A stretch of DNA of 36,558 nucleotides from Holophagaceae bacterium (GTDB lineage: Bacteria > Acidobacteriota > Holophagae > Holophagales > Holophagaceae): NCBI GenBank assembly GCA_003158505.1, contig PMJK01000025.1:4595-41152 (forward strand), in the 5' to 3' direction. How positions within the stretch are numbered: position 1 is the stretch's first letter; each line of letters begins with the position of its first letter. Below are positions 7,325-16,668 of this stretch, piece by piece. The notes beneath the pieces were generated by a model. It was not told where the DNA came from. It saw only the letters and a list, made by a program, of their open reading frames with translations, and searched no databases. Both the position numbers and the translations under genes were made by a program.

Positions 7325-9258
7325 GACTGCCGCTCGAGAGTGAGCGTGCGGCGAGCTGCGCTTTCGATCCACTCCATGAATGACCTGAAGGAGGCATAGG
7401 TCGAGGGGTTCGAGATGACCTGTTTCACTTCCACTGTGAAGGACACGACGGTCTGTTCCTCCTCCCCGGTTCCAGTGGTCTTCACTTTCCAGCTGACAGT
7501 CCCGAATTCGTTGCTCTGGACGAAGTCCAGGTCCTTTCCGAGGACCCATCCTTTCGGGACCTTGAACTTGGAGACGGCACCGAATACGCGGCAGAAGGGG
7601 AGGACGATCGGACTCTTCCTGGTCTCAGGCCAGGCATCGGGCATGCTCAGTGGATAGGGGAGCCCAGGGAAGGGGGAGAACTGCCTGCGCCTCCCCTCCT
7701 CAGCTTCCTTCGTGGCCTCGAGCGTCCAGCTCACGTTCATCCGGTTGTCAGTGGCATGCTCGACCATGACCTTGGTGATCGTGTAGGCCTTCAGATTTGG
7801 CTCCATGTCCTCCTTCAGCTTCCGGTCCTGTTCCTTGGCCTCGAGGGAGAAGAACTTGTTCCGCTCGGTGAATTCCGGGAAGCCGGAAAACCGCGCCTTC
7901 ATGGAGAAGCGCTCTTCATCGGCCAGCGTGATTTCGTACTCATACAAGGAGCCGTTGGCCCTGGAAGTCTGGATACCGACCGCATAGGGCTGGGTGGTCC
8001 AGTTCTTGGGATTCAAGAGCAGGCCCTGGGTTCCCTGAAAATCAGGATTCATGATTCCGGCCGGGAAATACCGTGCTGATGGGTTAAACCAGACGAATCC
8101 TCCAGATTTTGTGGCGACGCCAATGAGCAGATCAGTGAACTGGTATACATTCGGCAGGTCGAACTGGAAGACCCGCAGATTCCGATCGGCCACCAGCAGC
8201 AGCTTCGGGTCCAACCCTTCATCAACGAGCAGCTGGAAGAAGATGTAATGCATCCCACTGGCGGAGGTGCGCCTTCGTTTGACGGTGGCATCCAAATCCT
8301 GGGCCTCCATCTTCTCTTCGGCAGCCTTCTTGGAAAGGGCGGCGAATTCCGCGAAGGTGAGTTGGCTTCCGTTCTGGATCTGCTCCCCCAGCCGCATGAG
8401 GATGGCACTCGCTTTGGAAGCTGGATCCCCATCCAGGCCCGCCCTCAGGGCCCTGGACCACTCCCGGTAGGTGCTTCCGGTTTTCAGGATGTCCACGTGG
8501 GAATATTTATAATACTTGTTCGCGACCACTTCCCAGTAGACCTTGGGACCATTCCTCGCCGCATCTGAAAGAAGCATGGAAGGCTGATGGAAGAAGATGA
8601 GCATGGGCCGTTCACTCGCCGTCGGCAAGGAATAGGGCTCGGGTTCATAGGCCGGCAGGTTCCTGAAGGTGAACACGTTGTAGCCCCCCTTCGCTGATTG
8701 CTCCGGGCGGAGTGCCCCCAGGCCGAACAGGCCCGACCCCATATAGGATTTAGACCACACTTCCAGAACCTTCTGGCGGATAGGATAGGTGTCAAGGATT
8801 GGGAGCTCGACCCAGTTTCCATGGATGTAGGACCCGACCCGGTAGTAGATGTCCACCACGCAATCCGATGTCAGCCCCGGGGGAATGAGGGACTGCCGCT
8901 TCGATGCCCACCTGCCCACTTTGAGGGAGGCGGAGACCAGGTCCTTGGCGCTGTTGAAGGAGGTCACCTGCCCATCTGGCTGCACGGTGCGGCCATCCAG
9001 CTCGTAGATCCTGTTGAAGGCAGGCAGGGTCGCCGCCCCTTTCCCCGCTTCACCGAAAATCCGGATGCGTTGGCGTACCTCGGTTTCCCCATTGTTGTAA
9101 CGAACCCAGTGGTCGAGGATTACGGCGCCGTGGGCACCCGGCCCGTCGTCCTGCTTAATGGCCCAGACCTCGGGCGCGATGGCAGGCCAATCCTTAGCCA
9201 GCCCAGGAGCGCAGAAGAGCAGCAGTCCAAGAAAGGTTCTGAGGATTGCAACACGCAT
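7321..9258 (-). CDS. DUF3857 protein with degenerate transglutaminase core
   Basis: The 645-aa protein has a signal peptide (cleavage near residue 21, after PGLA) and a DUF3857-type domain (about residues 40-240). The region aligning with the downstream paralogue's transglutaminase core has lost the triad. The Cys position falls in SASGMHYIFF (Gly335/Met336), the His position is Asp376 in FTDLLIGV, and the Asp position is Asn392 in WFNPSARYF. It is therefore probably a non-catalytic partner, perhaps forming a complex with the active paralogue translated from its overlapping stop/start. The start ATG at 9258 directly precedes the signal peptide. The upstream 139 bp to the EF-G-like gene hold nothing I can call. 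Confidence 0.82.
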   Translation of the reverse strand: MRVAILRTFLGLLLFCAPGLAKDWPAIAPEVWAIKQDDGPGAHGAVILDHWVRYNNGETEVRQRIRIFGEAGKGAATLPAFNRIYELDGRTVQPDGQVTSFNSAKDLVSASLKVGRWASKRQSLIPPGLTSDCVVDIYYRVGSYIHGNWVELPILDTYPIRQKVLEVWSKSYMGSGLFGLGALRPEQSAKGGYNVFTFRNLPAYEPEPYSLPTASERPMLIFFHQPSMLLSDAARNGPKVYWEVVANKYYKYSHVDILKTGSTYREWSRALRAGLDGDPASKASAILMRLGEQIQNGSQLTFAEFAALSKKAAEEKMEAQDLDATVKRRRTSASGMHYIFFQLLVDEGLDPKLLLVADRNLRVFQFDLPNVYQFTDLLIGVATKSGGFVWFNPSARYFPAGIMNPDFQGTQGLLLNPKNWTTQPYAVGIQTSRANGSLYEYEITLADEERFSMKARFSGFPEFTERNKFFSLEAKEQDRKLKEDMEPNLKAYTITKVMVEHATDNRMNVSWTLEATKEAEEGRRRQFSPFPGLPYPLSMPDAWPETRKSPIVLPFCRVFGAVSKFKVPKGWVLGKDLDFVQSNEFGTVSWKVKTTGTGEEEQTVVSFTVEVKQVISNPSTYASFRSFMEWIESAARRTLTLERQS

Positions 9259-9397
9259 GTCAGTCTCACTGGATGCAATCTGGAATCAATTCGGGTGAAC
9301 AGGACCGGAACCGGGCACGGACCCCGGCTCTGCTGGCGTTTCCCTCTGGCCTGCAGAAGTGGGGATAAGGATGAGGCGGAACTGAATAAGCTCCACC

Positions 9398-11437
9398 TCA
9401 GGCCGGTGCCTTGGTCTGTTTGCGCGCCTCGACCACCTTGTCGGCGTCGCGGCCGATGAGCTCCTGCAGATGGTGGAAGGCCCAGGTGAAGGAGCCGACA
9501 CCCATGGTGAGGCTGCGGAGCTCCACCACCACGTCGCCCATCTCGGCCTGGGGGATGTAGGCCGACACGATATCCCAGCCGGTCCAGCCGGGCCGGGCGT
9601 CGAAGCCCAGCACCTGGCCGCCCCGGCGGCCGGTGACGAGGCGCTGGGCCTTGGGGGTGAACTCGCTGGGCACGGCGATGTGCACCTCGCAGATGGGCTC
9701 CAGCAGCACCGGATGGCAGACGGCCCCGGCCTCAGTCATGCCGATGCGGGCGGCGGTCTTGAAGGCCATGTCGGAGCTGTCCACCGTGTGGTAGCTGCCA
9801 TCCACCAGGGCCACGTAGATGTCCACCACGGGGAACCCCAGGGGGCCGCGCTTCATCCAGTCCACGATGCCGTGCTCCACGGCACCGAAGAAGTTCTTGG
9901 GCACCACGCCACCCACGATCTTCTCTTCGAATTCGAAACCTTCGCCCCGCTGCCTCGGCTTGACCTCCAGCCACACATCGCCGAACTGGCCATGGCCGCC
10001 GGTCTGGTGCTTGTGGCGCCCATGGACCTTGGCGGCCTTCGTGAAGGTCTCCCGGTAGGGGACCATGGGCGGGTGCTGCAGGACGTCCAGGCCGAAGCGG
10101 CTCTTGAGGCGGTCCAGGGCGCACTTGAGGTGCACCTCGCCCTGGCCCCAGAGGATGCGCTCCTGGGTCTCGGCGTTCTGTTCCACCTTCAGGGAGGCGT
10201 CCTCCTCACACAGCCTCTGCAGCGCGAGGGACAGCTTCACGTCGTCGCCGCTCTTGGTGGTGTGCAAGCTGAGGGCCAGCATGGGCTGGAGGGGCTCGGG
10301 CCAGGCCAGTTCCAGCCTGGCGGTGGGCGTCAGGCCCTCGCTGGTGCGTACCTCGTCCATGCGGCCCAGGGCCACAACCTCGCCGGCCGTGGCCTTCTGC
10401 TGCTTGATCTGCTGGGCGCCGAACAGCTTGTTGATGCCGCTGACGCGGTTGCCTGCCAGGGAAGTGCCGTCCACTACCTCGCCGCGCCACACGCGGGAGA
10501 TGCTCAGTTTGCCCACGTGCTGGGCGTGGACGGTCTTGAACACCTGGACCAGGGTGTCCTTGCCCGCGGGAATGCCCAGGCGAGCAGCGGTAGCGTCCAC
10601 GCGGGGCGCCTCGTCGCAGAGGGCCTGGAAGAGGCGGCGCACGCCGGAGTCCTTGTCGGCGGAACCGAAGAAGACCGGCACCAGCAGGTCATCGCGCACG
10701 TCCTTGGCCAGGTCCTCGGAGACCTCCTCCAAGGGGGGGACCATGTCACTGAGCAGCTCTTCCATGAGGTGGTCATCGAAGTCCGCGAGCTTCTCCAATA
10801 GCTGTTGGCGGGCCTCCCGCTCTTCGGGCACCACCGATTCCGGCAGCTGCACCAGGTCCGCATCCTTGTCGGCCTCATATTTGTAGGCGTGCTCGCTGAT
10901 GAGGTCCACGTAGCCCGTGGTCTGGTCGCCTTCGCGGATGGGGATCTCCACGAGTACCAGGGGCCGTTCGGAGATCACCTGAAGGGCATTGAGCACATCC
11001 TTGAGCTTCCCGGCGCTGCCGGGAGCTTCCATCTTGTTGATGAACAGGACATGGGGAATCTTGTGGTCGTCGAGAAACTTGAGGGCGGGTGCAGCCATCA
11101 GGACGCGGGCCGGATCGGGGTCGCATACCACCACGGCGATGTCGGCGGCCATGACCGCGTGGACGGTCTCCTGACGGAACTCCACGGAACCCGGGCAGTC
11201 GATGAGGGTCCAGGCCTCGCCCTGGTAGGTGCAGGCCGCGAGGCTGGCCTCCACACTCATCTGGCGGGCCTTGGCCTCCATGGACGCGTCGCCGACGGTG
11301 TTCCCCTCCTTGACGGAGCCCTTGCGCGGCAGGGCGCCTGCCACGAAGAGAAGGCTCTCCATCAAGGAGGTCTTTCCGGAGAGGTAGGGACCGACGATGG
11401 CCGCTACGCGTGGAGTTGACTGGGAATTCCCGCTCAC
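9398..11437 (-). CDS. Elongation factor G-like GTPase (EF-G paralogue)
   Basis: The 679-aa protein starts at a GTG with AGGAGG 4 nt upstream; the longer in-frame ORF has no ribosome site. GTPase motifs are G1 GPYLSGKT (16-23), G3 DCPG (80-83) and G4 NKME (134-137). EF-G domains II to V follow, including a domain IV with GRHKHQTGGHGQFGDVWLE and a domain V with EPICEVHIAVPSEF. It is a paralogue rather than the housekeeping EF-G: the switch II His that follows DTPG in true EF-G is Ser84, the switch I RGITI block is missing, and G4 is NKME rather than NKMD. Such EF-G-like proteins are widespread and their function is poorly defined; ribosome binding is plausible. The gene does not lie in a str operon. 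Confidence 0.9.
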   Translation of the reverse strand: MSGNSQSTPRVAAIVGPYLSGKTSLMESLLFVAGALPRKGSVKEGNTVGDASMEAKARQMSVEASLAACTYQGEAWTLIDCPGSVEFRQETVHAVMAADIAVVVCDPDPARVLMAAPALKFLDDHKIPHVLFINKMEAPGSAGKLKDVLNALQVISERPLVLVEIPIREGDQTTGYVDLISEHAYKYEADKDADLVQLPESVVPEEREARQQLLEKLADFDDHLMEELLSDMVPPLEEVSEDLAKDVRDDLLVPVFFGSADKDSGVRRLFQALCDEAPRVDATAARLGIPAGKDTLVQVFKTVHAQHVGKLSISRVWRGEVVDGTSLAGNRVSGINKLFGAQQIKQQKATAGEVVALGRMDEVRTSEGLTPTARLELAWPEPLQPMLALSLHTTKSGDDVKLSLALQRLCEEDASLKVEQNAETQERILWGQGEVHLKCALDRLKSRFGLDVLQHPPMVPYRETFTKAAKVHGRHKHQTGGHGQFGDVWLEVKPRQRGEGFEFEEKIVGGVVPKNFFGAVEHGIVDWMKRGPLGFPVVDIYVALVDGSYHTVDSSDMAFKTAARIGMTEAGAVCHPVLLEPICEVHIAVPSEFTPKAQRLVTGRRGGQVLGFDARPGWTGWDIVSAYIPQAEMGDVVVELRSLTMGVGSFTWAFHHLQELIGRDADKVVEARKQTKAPA

Positions 11438-11511
11438 AGTGCCTCCTGATTGTTTGGTTCGGATGTCGACCGTCCCAAGTGTTCCGAGCTTGTTACACCC
11501 TGGCAACACCG

Positions 11512-11540
11512 AAAAAAAGCCGCCCGGCAAAAGGCGGCTT
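11512..11540 (-). terminator. Intrinsic terminator of the fadA-fadN operon
   Basis: On the minus strand AAGCCGCC (11540-11533) pairs with GGCGGCTT (11524-11517) around an 8-nt loop and is followed by a run of T (complement of the A run at 11512-11518). It begins 22 bp after the fadN stop codon, a classical Rho-independent terminator for leftward transcription. Confidence 0.88.
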
Positions 11541-11562
11541 AAGTCACAAAATGGCGGGAGTT

Positions 11563-13926
11563 CTAGTTTCGCAAAGGCTTGCCGGATTTAAGGATCGACT
11601 CCATGCGGGCCTGGGTCTTTTCGAAGCTGCACAGGCGGGCGAAGGCCTGGCGCTCCAGTTCGAGGATCCGCTCCTCGCTCACCTCCTGCACGAGGCTCAC
11701 GTCCCCGCCGCAGAGGATGTTGGCGAGTTCGCCCATGATGATCGCGTCGTGCTCGCTGGCCAGCCCCTGGAGCTGGTAGTCGCGAACGGCCATCTTGAGG
11801 GCCTCGCTGCCGCCCCGGCCCGGCAGGCGCAGGGTGCGCTCCTTCACGGGCTGGAAGTCCGCGGCCATCTTCAGGACCTCCTGCTTGGCTTCATGCAGCA
11901 GGAAGGCCTTGTTCATGACCCGGCGGTCCGTGCGGCGCAGGTAGCCGTTCTGCTGGGCCTCGTCGAAGCTCGTGTGGACCGTGGCCGTGCCGATGCCCTG
12001 GAAGGCGGCCTTCACCTTGGGCATTGGCCCCAGCTGGCCCTGGGCGGCCATGGCGTCCTCCATGCGGAGCAGCATCTGCAGGCAGCCACCACCGGCCGGG
12101 ATGACACCCACGCCCACTTCCACCAGGCCGATGTAGAGCTCGGCGTGGCCCACGACCCGCTGACAGGCCATCGACATTTCGCAGCCGCCGCCCAGGGCCA
12201 GGTTGAAGGGCGCCGCCACTGTGGGGAACGGCGCATAGGTGAGCATACGGCCCGCATATTGCAGCCGCCGGGCCACTTCTTCGATCAGGTCGAACTGTTT
12301 GTCCTTGGCGGCGTTCAACACCATCACCAGGTTCGCCCCGGCACTGAAATGCTGGCCCTGGTTACCCAGCACCAGGCCCTTGAAACGGCCGGGAATGTGC
12401 TTCTGGACGGTGTCTTCCATCAATCCGATGATGCTGTCGTCGAGGGCATTCATCTTGCTGCGGAAGGCGAGGCAGGCTACGTCGTCGCCCAGGTCGATGA
12501 GCTGGCAGCTGCCGTTCTCGGCGACCACCTTGCCCCGGCCCTCCTCGCGCTTGAGGATGATCACCCGCTTGTCTTCGAGGATCGGATCAAAGGCCAGCGT
12601 CTTGGGATTCAGCTGGGCTACCGGAACGCCATGTTCCCAGCGGTAGAAGTGGGTGATGCCCTTGGCAAGCATCTGCTCGACGAGGGGCGCGATGGGCAGC
12701 TCCTCGAAACGCATGCGGGCCACGACCCGCTCGACGCCCAGGGTGTCCCAGAGCTCGAAGGGCCCCAGCTCGAAGGCAAAGCCGTTCCGGATGGCGCGAT
12801 CCACGTTCAGCGGACCATCTGTCACCTCGCCCAGGCGATTCACGGCGTAGGTGAGGTTGGGCGCGATGCAGCGCCAGGCCAAGCGGCCGGCCTCTGTATC
12901 GCTGGTGAGCAGGGTCCTCACCTTTTCCGCAGGATCGTCGATGCCCTTCAGCTCCTTCAGGATGGGCCAGTCCTTCTTCACCTGCGGGACGTACTCGCGG
13001 GTGGCCGGGTCGATGGCCAGGAAGGTCTTCCTGCCCTTCTCGTCCTTGGGGCCCTTCTTGAAGAAGCCCTGCTTCACCTTGTTGCCAAACAGCTTGTTAT
13101 CCAGCATCCACTGGAGGAACTCCGGGAACTTGAAGACGTCCCGCACCTCATCGTTCGGACACAGGTCGTAGACGTTCTTGGCGGTAGCCGCGAGGATGTC
13201 CACGCCCGCCAGATCTGCGGTCCGGAAGGCCGCGCTCTTGGCGCGAGCGGCCGCATCCCCCAGCACCAGGTCCAGCACCTCGAAGGGGATGTGTTCGGCC
13301 AGGGCCAAGTGCAGGGTGGCCATGATGCCGTGGATGCCGATGCGGTTGCCGATGAAGGTGGGCGAATCAAAAGCGGGCACCACTTCCTTGCCGAGACTCT
13401 CCTCCAGCCAGGTGCGGAAGACGTGGGCTTCCGCCTCGTCCACCTCGGGGCCCTTCACGAACTCCAGCAGCCGCAGGTAGCGCACGGGATTGAAGAAGTG
13501 GGTGATGACGAAGTGCTTCCGGAAGGCGTCCGTGCGGCCCTCCACCAGGAGCTTCAGGGGGATGCCCGATGTGTTCGAGCTGATCCAGGCGCCGGCCTTG
13601 AGATGAGACTCGAGCCGCCCGTACAGGTCGCGCTTGATGGCCAGGTCCTCCTTCACCACCTCCACGACCCAGTCGCAGTCCGATAGGCGGTCCAGGTGGT
13701 CCCGCAAGTTGCCGGGCCGGATTTTCTTCAGGAACGACGGGTGCATGGCCAGGGCGGGCTTGGATTTCGCGAGGGCCGCCAGGGCGCCCTCCGCCAGCTT
13801 GTCCGGCGCCGCCTCGTCGATGACGATGTCCAGCAGTTCCACCTGGCAGCCTGCGGAAGCCACATGGGCCGCGATGCCCGAGCCCATCACACCCGATCCC
13901 AGTATGCCGATCTTCTTGATGTTCAT
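11563..13926 (-). CDS. fadN: 3-hydroxyacyl-CoA dehydrogenase / enoyl-CoA hydratase (FadN type)
   Basis: The 787-aa bifunctional enzyme has the dehydrogenase first and the hydratase second, the reverse of E. coli FadB and as in Bacillus FadN. The NAD-binding loop is GILGSGVMGSG (8-18), and the dehydrogenase His/Glu pair is His143 in THFFNP and Glu155. The crotonase domain lies in the C-terminal half with an oxyanion loop HFSAGAN and both expected glutamates, in GGGCEMSMACQ and GLVEVGVGVIPAGGG. It hydrates 2-enoyl-CoA and oxidises 3-hydroxyacyl-CoA in beta-oxidation. The ATG at 13926 has GGAGG 6 nt upstream. The thiolase gene is 33 bp upstream on the same strand; together they catalyse the last three steps of the cycle. 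No acyl-CoA dehydrogenase or regulator is in the window. Confidence 0.94.
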   Translation of the reverse strand: MNIKKIGILGSGVMGSGIAAHVASAGCQVELLDIVIDEAAPDKLAEGALAALAKSKPALAMHPSFLKKIRPGNLRDHLDRLSDCDWVVEVVKEDLAIKRDLYGRLESHLKAGAWISSNTSGIPLKLLVEGRTDAFRKHFVITHFFNPVRYLRLLEFVKGPEVDEAEAHVFRTWLEESLGKEVVPAFDSPTFIGNRIGIHGIMATLHLALAEHIPFEVLDLVLGDAAARAKSAAFRTADLAGVDILAATAKNVYDLCPNDEVRDVFKFPEFLQWMLDNKLFGNKVKQGFFKKGPKDEKGRKTFLAIDPATREYVPQVKKDWPILKELKGIDDPAEKVRTLLTSDTEAGRLAWRCIAPNLTYAVNRLGEVTDGPLNVDRAIRNGFAFELGPFELWDTLGVERVVARMRFEELPIAPLVEQMLAKGITHFYRWEHGVPVAQLNPKTLAFDPILEDKRVIILKREEGRGKVVAENGSCQLIDLGDDVACLAFRSKMNALDDSIIGLMEDTVQKHIPGRFKGLVLGNQGQHFSAGANLVMVLNAAKDKQFDLIEEVARRLQYAGRMLTYAPFPTVAAPFNLALGGGCEMSMACQRVVGHAELYIGLVEVGVGVIPAGGGCLQMLLRMEDAMAAQGQLGPMPKVKAAFQGIGTATVHTSFDEAQQNGYLRRTDRRVMNKAFLLHEAKQEVLKMAADFQPVKERTLRLPGRGGSEALKMAVRDYQLQGLASEHDAIIMGELANILCGGDVSLVQEVSEERILELERQAFARLCSFEKTQARMESILKSGKPLRN

Positions 13927-13959
13927 CTCCAACCTCCAAGTCGATGTCGTGTGGTTGGA

Positions 13960-15108
13960 TCAGAGTTTCTCGATGATGGACGCGATGCCCTGGCCGCCGC
14001 CGATGCACATGGTGGCGATGCCGTACTTGCCGCCATCGGTCTCAAGGCGGTTCAACAGGGTCGTGAGAATGCGGGCGCCACTGGCGCCGAGGGGATGGCC
14101 GATGGCGATGGCTCCGCCCCAGGCGTTCACCTTGGCGGGGTCATAGCCGCCTTCGCGGATCACGGCCAGGCTCTGGGCGGCGAAAGCTTCATTCAGTTCC
14201 ATGGCGTCGATCTGGTCGAGCTTGAGGCCGAAGCGGTCCAGCACCTTCTTCACCGCAGGCACGGGGCCGATGCCCATGCGCTCCGGCTCCACACCGGCCA
14301 CGGCGCCGCCGATGATGCGGGCCCGGGTCTTCAGGCCCAGGGACTTCGCCAGTCCCTCTTCCATCACCAGCATGAAAGCGGCGCCATCCGTGATGGGGGA
14401 ACTGTTGCCGGCGGTGACGGTGCCGTCCGCCAGGAAGGCGGGCTTCAACTCGCTCAGTTTCTCGAGGGTGGTATCGGCGCGGACGCACTCGTCCTGCTGC
14501 AGGGTGACGGGCTTGCCATCGAGGCCCCTGGTCTCGAAGCGCACGATCTCCTTTTCGAACTTTCCGGCCTTCCAGGCAGCCGCAGCTTTCTGGTGGCTTC
14601 CGAAGGCGAACTCGTCCTGCTCTCGGCGGGTGATCTTATATTCCTTGGCCAGGTTCTCGGCGGTGATGCCCATGGAGCAGTAAGCATTCGGGAAGTTCTG
14701 GCTGATGTAGGGATCCACGCTGGGGTTGAAGCCCATCATGGGCACCTTGGACATACTCTCCACGCCGCCCGCGAGGAAGAGGTCGCCCTGGTTCGTCATG
14801 ATGGCCCGGGCGGCCATGAGCATGGCCTCCTGGCTGCTGCCGCAGAAGCGATTGATGGTGGCGGCGCCGGCGGTGAGGGGCAGCCCCGCCCGGATGCTGA
14901 TGAGGCGGGCCATGTTCATGCCCTGTTCGCCTTCGGGCATGGCGCAGCCCACCAGCACATCCTCCAGGCCCGACCAGTCCTTCAGCAGGGGCTTGAGGGC
15001 CTCGATCACCACCGAGCCCAGTTGCTCGGGGCGGGTGGCGGCATAGCTGCCCTTGACGCCCCGGCCGACGGGGGTGCGTTTGGCTTCGACGATCACTGCG
15101 GTTCGCAT
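13960..15108 (-). CDS. fadA: Acetyl-CoA acyltransferase (thiolase)
   Basis: The 382-aa protein is a standard thiolase. The nucleophilic Cys89 lies in NRFCGSSQEA, His338 in IAIGHPLGASGAR, and the general-base Cys368 in CIGGGQG; a NEAFA motif is also present. It cleaves 3-ketoacyl-CoA to acetyl-CoA and a shortened acyl-CoA. The ATG at 15108 follows GGAGG by 4 nt; the longer ORF is rejected because it runs into the divergent promoter space. It heads a two-gene operon with fadN. By sequence alone it could also be read as a biosynthetic acetoacetyl-CoA thiolase (AtoB), but the FadN neighbour favours beta-oxidation. Confidence 0.94.
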   Translation of the reverse strand: MRTAVIVEAKRTPVGRGVKGSYAATRPEQLGSVVIEALKPLLKDWSGLEDVLVGCAMPEGEQGMNMARLISIRAGLPLTAGAATINRFCGSSQEAMLMAARAIMTNQGDLFLAGGVESMSKVPMMGFNPSVDPYISQNFPNAYCSMGITAENLAKEYKITRREQDEFAFGSHQKAAAAWKAGKFEKEIVRFETRGLDGKPVTLQQDECVRADTTLEKLSELKPAFLADGTVTAGNSSPITDGAAFMLVMEEGLAKSLGLKTRARIIGGAVAGVEPERMGIGPVPAVKKVLDRFGLKLDQIDAMELNEAFAAQSLAVIREGGYDPAKVNAWGGAIAIGHPLGASGARILTTLLNRLETDGGKYGIATMCIGGGQGIASIIEKL

Positions 15109-15196
15109 GGGGCCTCCAATGGGATGCAACTTTGGCTCTAGGATTCCACGGAGCCTAGCACCCGCGGCCATGCGCGTGAGCACTTACCCTAGGTCA

Positions 15197-16210
15197 ATGG
15201 ATTCGCCCCAACCGGACCTGTCTTCAGTCAAGATGGAAGCACTCCCCGGACCCGCCATGGCCTCCACTTCCGCCCACTCCCTGGAACCGCTGCTCGCCGA
15301 ATGCCGGAAGGTGATCGTGGGCCAGACCCTGTTGCTGAACCGCCTGCTGGTGGCCCTCCTATGTCGCGGCCACGTCCTGCTGGAAGGCCTCCCGGGCCTG
15401 GCGAAGACGCGCACCATCAAGACGCTGGCAGCAGCCAGCCACACCAGTTTCCGCCGCATCCAGTTCACGCCGGATCTGCTTCCCAGCGACGTGGTGGGCA
15501 CGCTCATCTTCGATCCCAAGCAGCTCACCTTCACGCCCAAGCGCGGACCCATCTTCGCGAACCTGCTGCTGGCCGACGAGATCAACCGTGCACCCTCCAA
15601 GGTCCAGGCCGCCCTGTTGGAGGCCATGGAGGAACGCCAGGTCACCCTGGGCGAGGACAGCTTCCCCCTGCCCGATCCATTCCTCGTGCTGGCCACCCAG
15701 AACCCCCTGGAACAGGAGGGTACCTTCCCCCTGCCCGAGGCGCAGATGGACCGGTTCCTCTTCAAACTCCGCGTGGACTACCCCAAGCAGGAGGAAGAGG
15801 TTGAAGTGCTGCGCCGTGCCCACCTGAATGGCGATCAGGTGCACCCGGTCGTGGACGGTCCCAGCCTGCTGGCGGCGGGCCGGGAGGCCGCAGCGGTACG
15901 CCTGGATGACGCCATCCGGACCTACATCGTGCAGCTCGTGCAGGCCACCCGGCCCGGTCATGGCCGGTCCTGGAAGGGCAAGGAACTGCTCCGCTGCGGC
16001 GCCAGCCCCCGGGCTTCCCTGGCGCTCCAGTCCTCATCGCGCGCCCTGGCCTACCTCCAGGGTCGCGACCATGTGCTGCCCCAGGATGTGGTGGACCTGG
16101 CGCCGGACGTGCTGCGCCACCGCCTGCTGCTCACCTTCGAAAGCGAGGCCGACGGCGCCACCACGGACCAGGCCATCACTCAGCTGCTCCAGGCCATGCC
16201 CCGGCCTTGA
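15197..16210 (+). CDS. MoxR-family AAA+ ATPase
   Basis: The product is about 337 aa from the ATG at 15197. Weak ribosome sites leave ATGs at 15233 and 15257 possible; the conserved part begins near SLEPLLAECRKVIVGQ. It has Walker A GLPGLAKT (64-71), Walker B LLLADE (123-128) followed by INRAPSKVQAALLEAMEE, sensor 1 ATQNP (166-170), and a C-terminal lid with an SPRASLAL motif. MoxR ATPases act as chaperones in maturation of metalloenzymes and surface complexes, usually beside DUF58 and VWA-domain genes. Here those partners are absent from the downstream side; only an unknown 131-aa gene follows. It is divergent from fadA with an 88-bp spacer. Confidence 0.9.
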   Translation: MDSPQPDLSSVKMEALPGPAMASTSAHSLEPLLAECRKVIVGQTLLLNRLLVALLCRGHVLLEGLPGLAKTRTIKTLAAASHTSFRRIQFTPDLLPSDVVGTLIFDPKQLTFTPKRGPIFANLLLADEINRAPSKVQAALLEAMEERQVTLGEDSFPLPDPFLVLATQNPLEQEGTFPLPEAQMDRFLFKLRVDYPKQEEEVEVLRRAHLNGDQVHPVVDGPSLLAAGREAAAVRLDDAIRTYIVQLVQATRPGHGRSWKGKELLRCGASPRASLALQSSSRALAYLQGRDHVLPQDVVDLAPDVLRHRLLLTFESEADGATTDQAITQLLQAMPRP

Positions 16211-16269
16211 CTTCAGGCGGATGACTCTCCAACCTGTTCGCAAGATTGCCGAATTCCCGGAGGTACTCT

Positions 16270-16665
16270 GTGCCGCGACCTAAGCTGCTTAAGATCCGCC
16301 TTATCTACAGCGTGGAGGGAAGCCAGGTCCCCCTGGAACTGGACATCGAACCCGCCAAGGTCACCTCCCTCTTCTTCAACGAACATGCCGCCGTGGAGAT
16401 CCTCGGGGGCTTCTACGAGGGTGCCGCCCGCACCATCACCCGGGATCAAGCCATCGCCCGATTCGGCGCCCGTGCGGAGGCATGGTTTCCCGAAGGCAAG
16501 GATTCCCTTCCCCTCGACAAGGCCTTTTTGAAGTTGGCCTGGGGTGCCGACACCAGGAAGTCCACCAGTGATACCGCCGGCCAGGTGTACCCCCGGGCCA
16601 ATGTGCATGCCCTGCCCGTCGTGCTCATGAAGGATCCTGAGTGCATGCCGAGTGGCGGGCCATGA
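16270..16665 (+). CDS. Unknown 131-aa protein downstream of MoxR
   Basis: The start is a GTG with a perfect GGAGG 6 nt upstream; the longer ORF beginning at 16246 lacks a ribosome site. The protein starts MPRPKLLKIRLIYSVEGSQV and alternates short beta strands with a helix (TRDQAIARFGARAEAWFP). It has no signal peptide or membrane segment. Codon use is normal for the window, so it is likely a real gene. I do not recognise the family. It lies 59 bp after the MoxR gene and converges with the kinase gene, 3 bp from its stop. Confidence 0.7.
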   Translation: MPRPKLLKIRLIYSVEGSQVPLELDIEPAKVTSLFFNEHAAVEILGGFYEGAARTITRDQAIARFGARAEAWFPEGKDSLPLDKAFLKLAWGADTRKSTSDTAGQVYPRANVHALPVVLMKDPECMPSGGP

Positions 16666-16668
16666 AAG

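Noticed and set aside
11410..13686. A 758-codon plus-strand frame opposite fadN.
   Set aside because: It mirrors fadN on the other strand, has His/Leu/Gly-rich repetitive composition and shows no domain motif.
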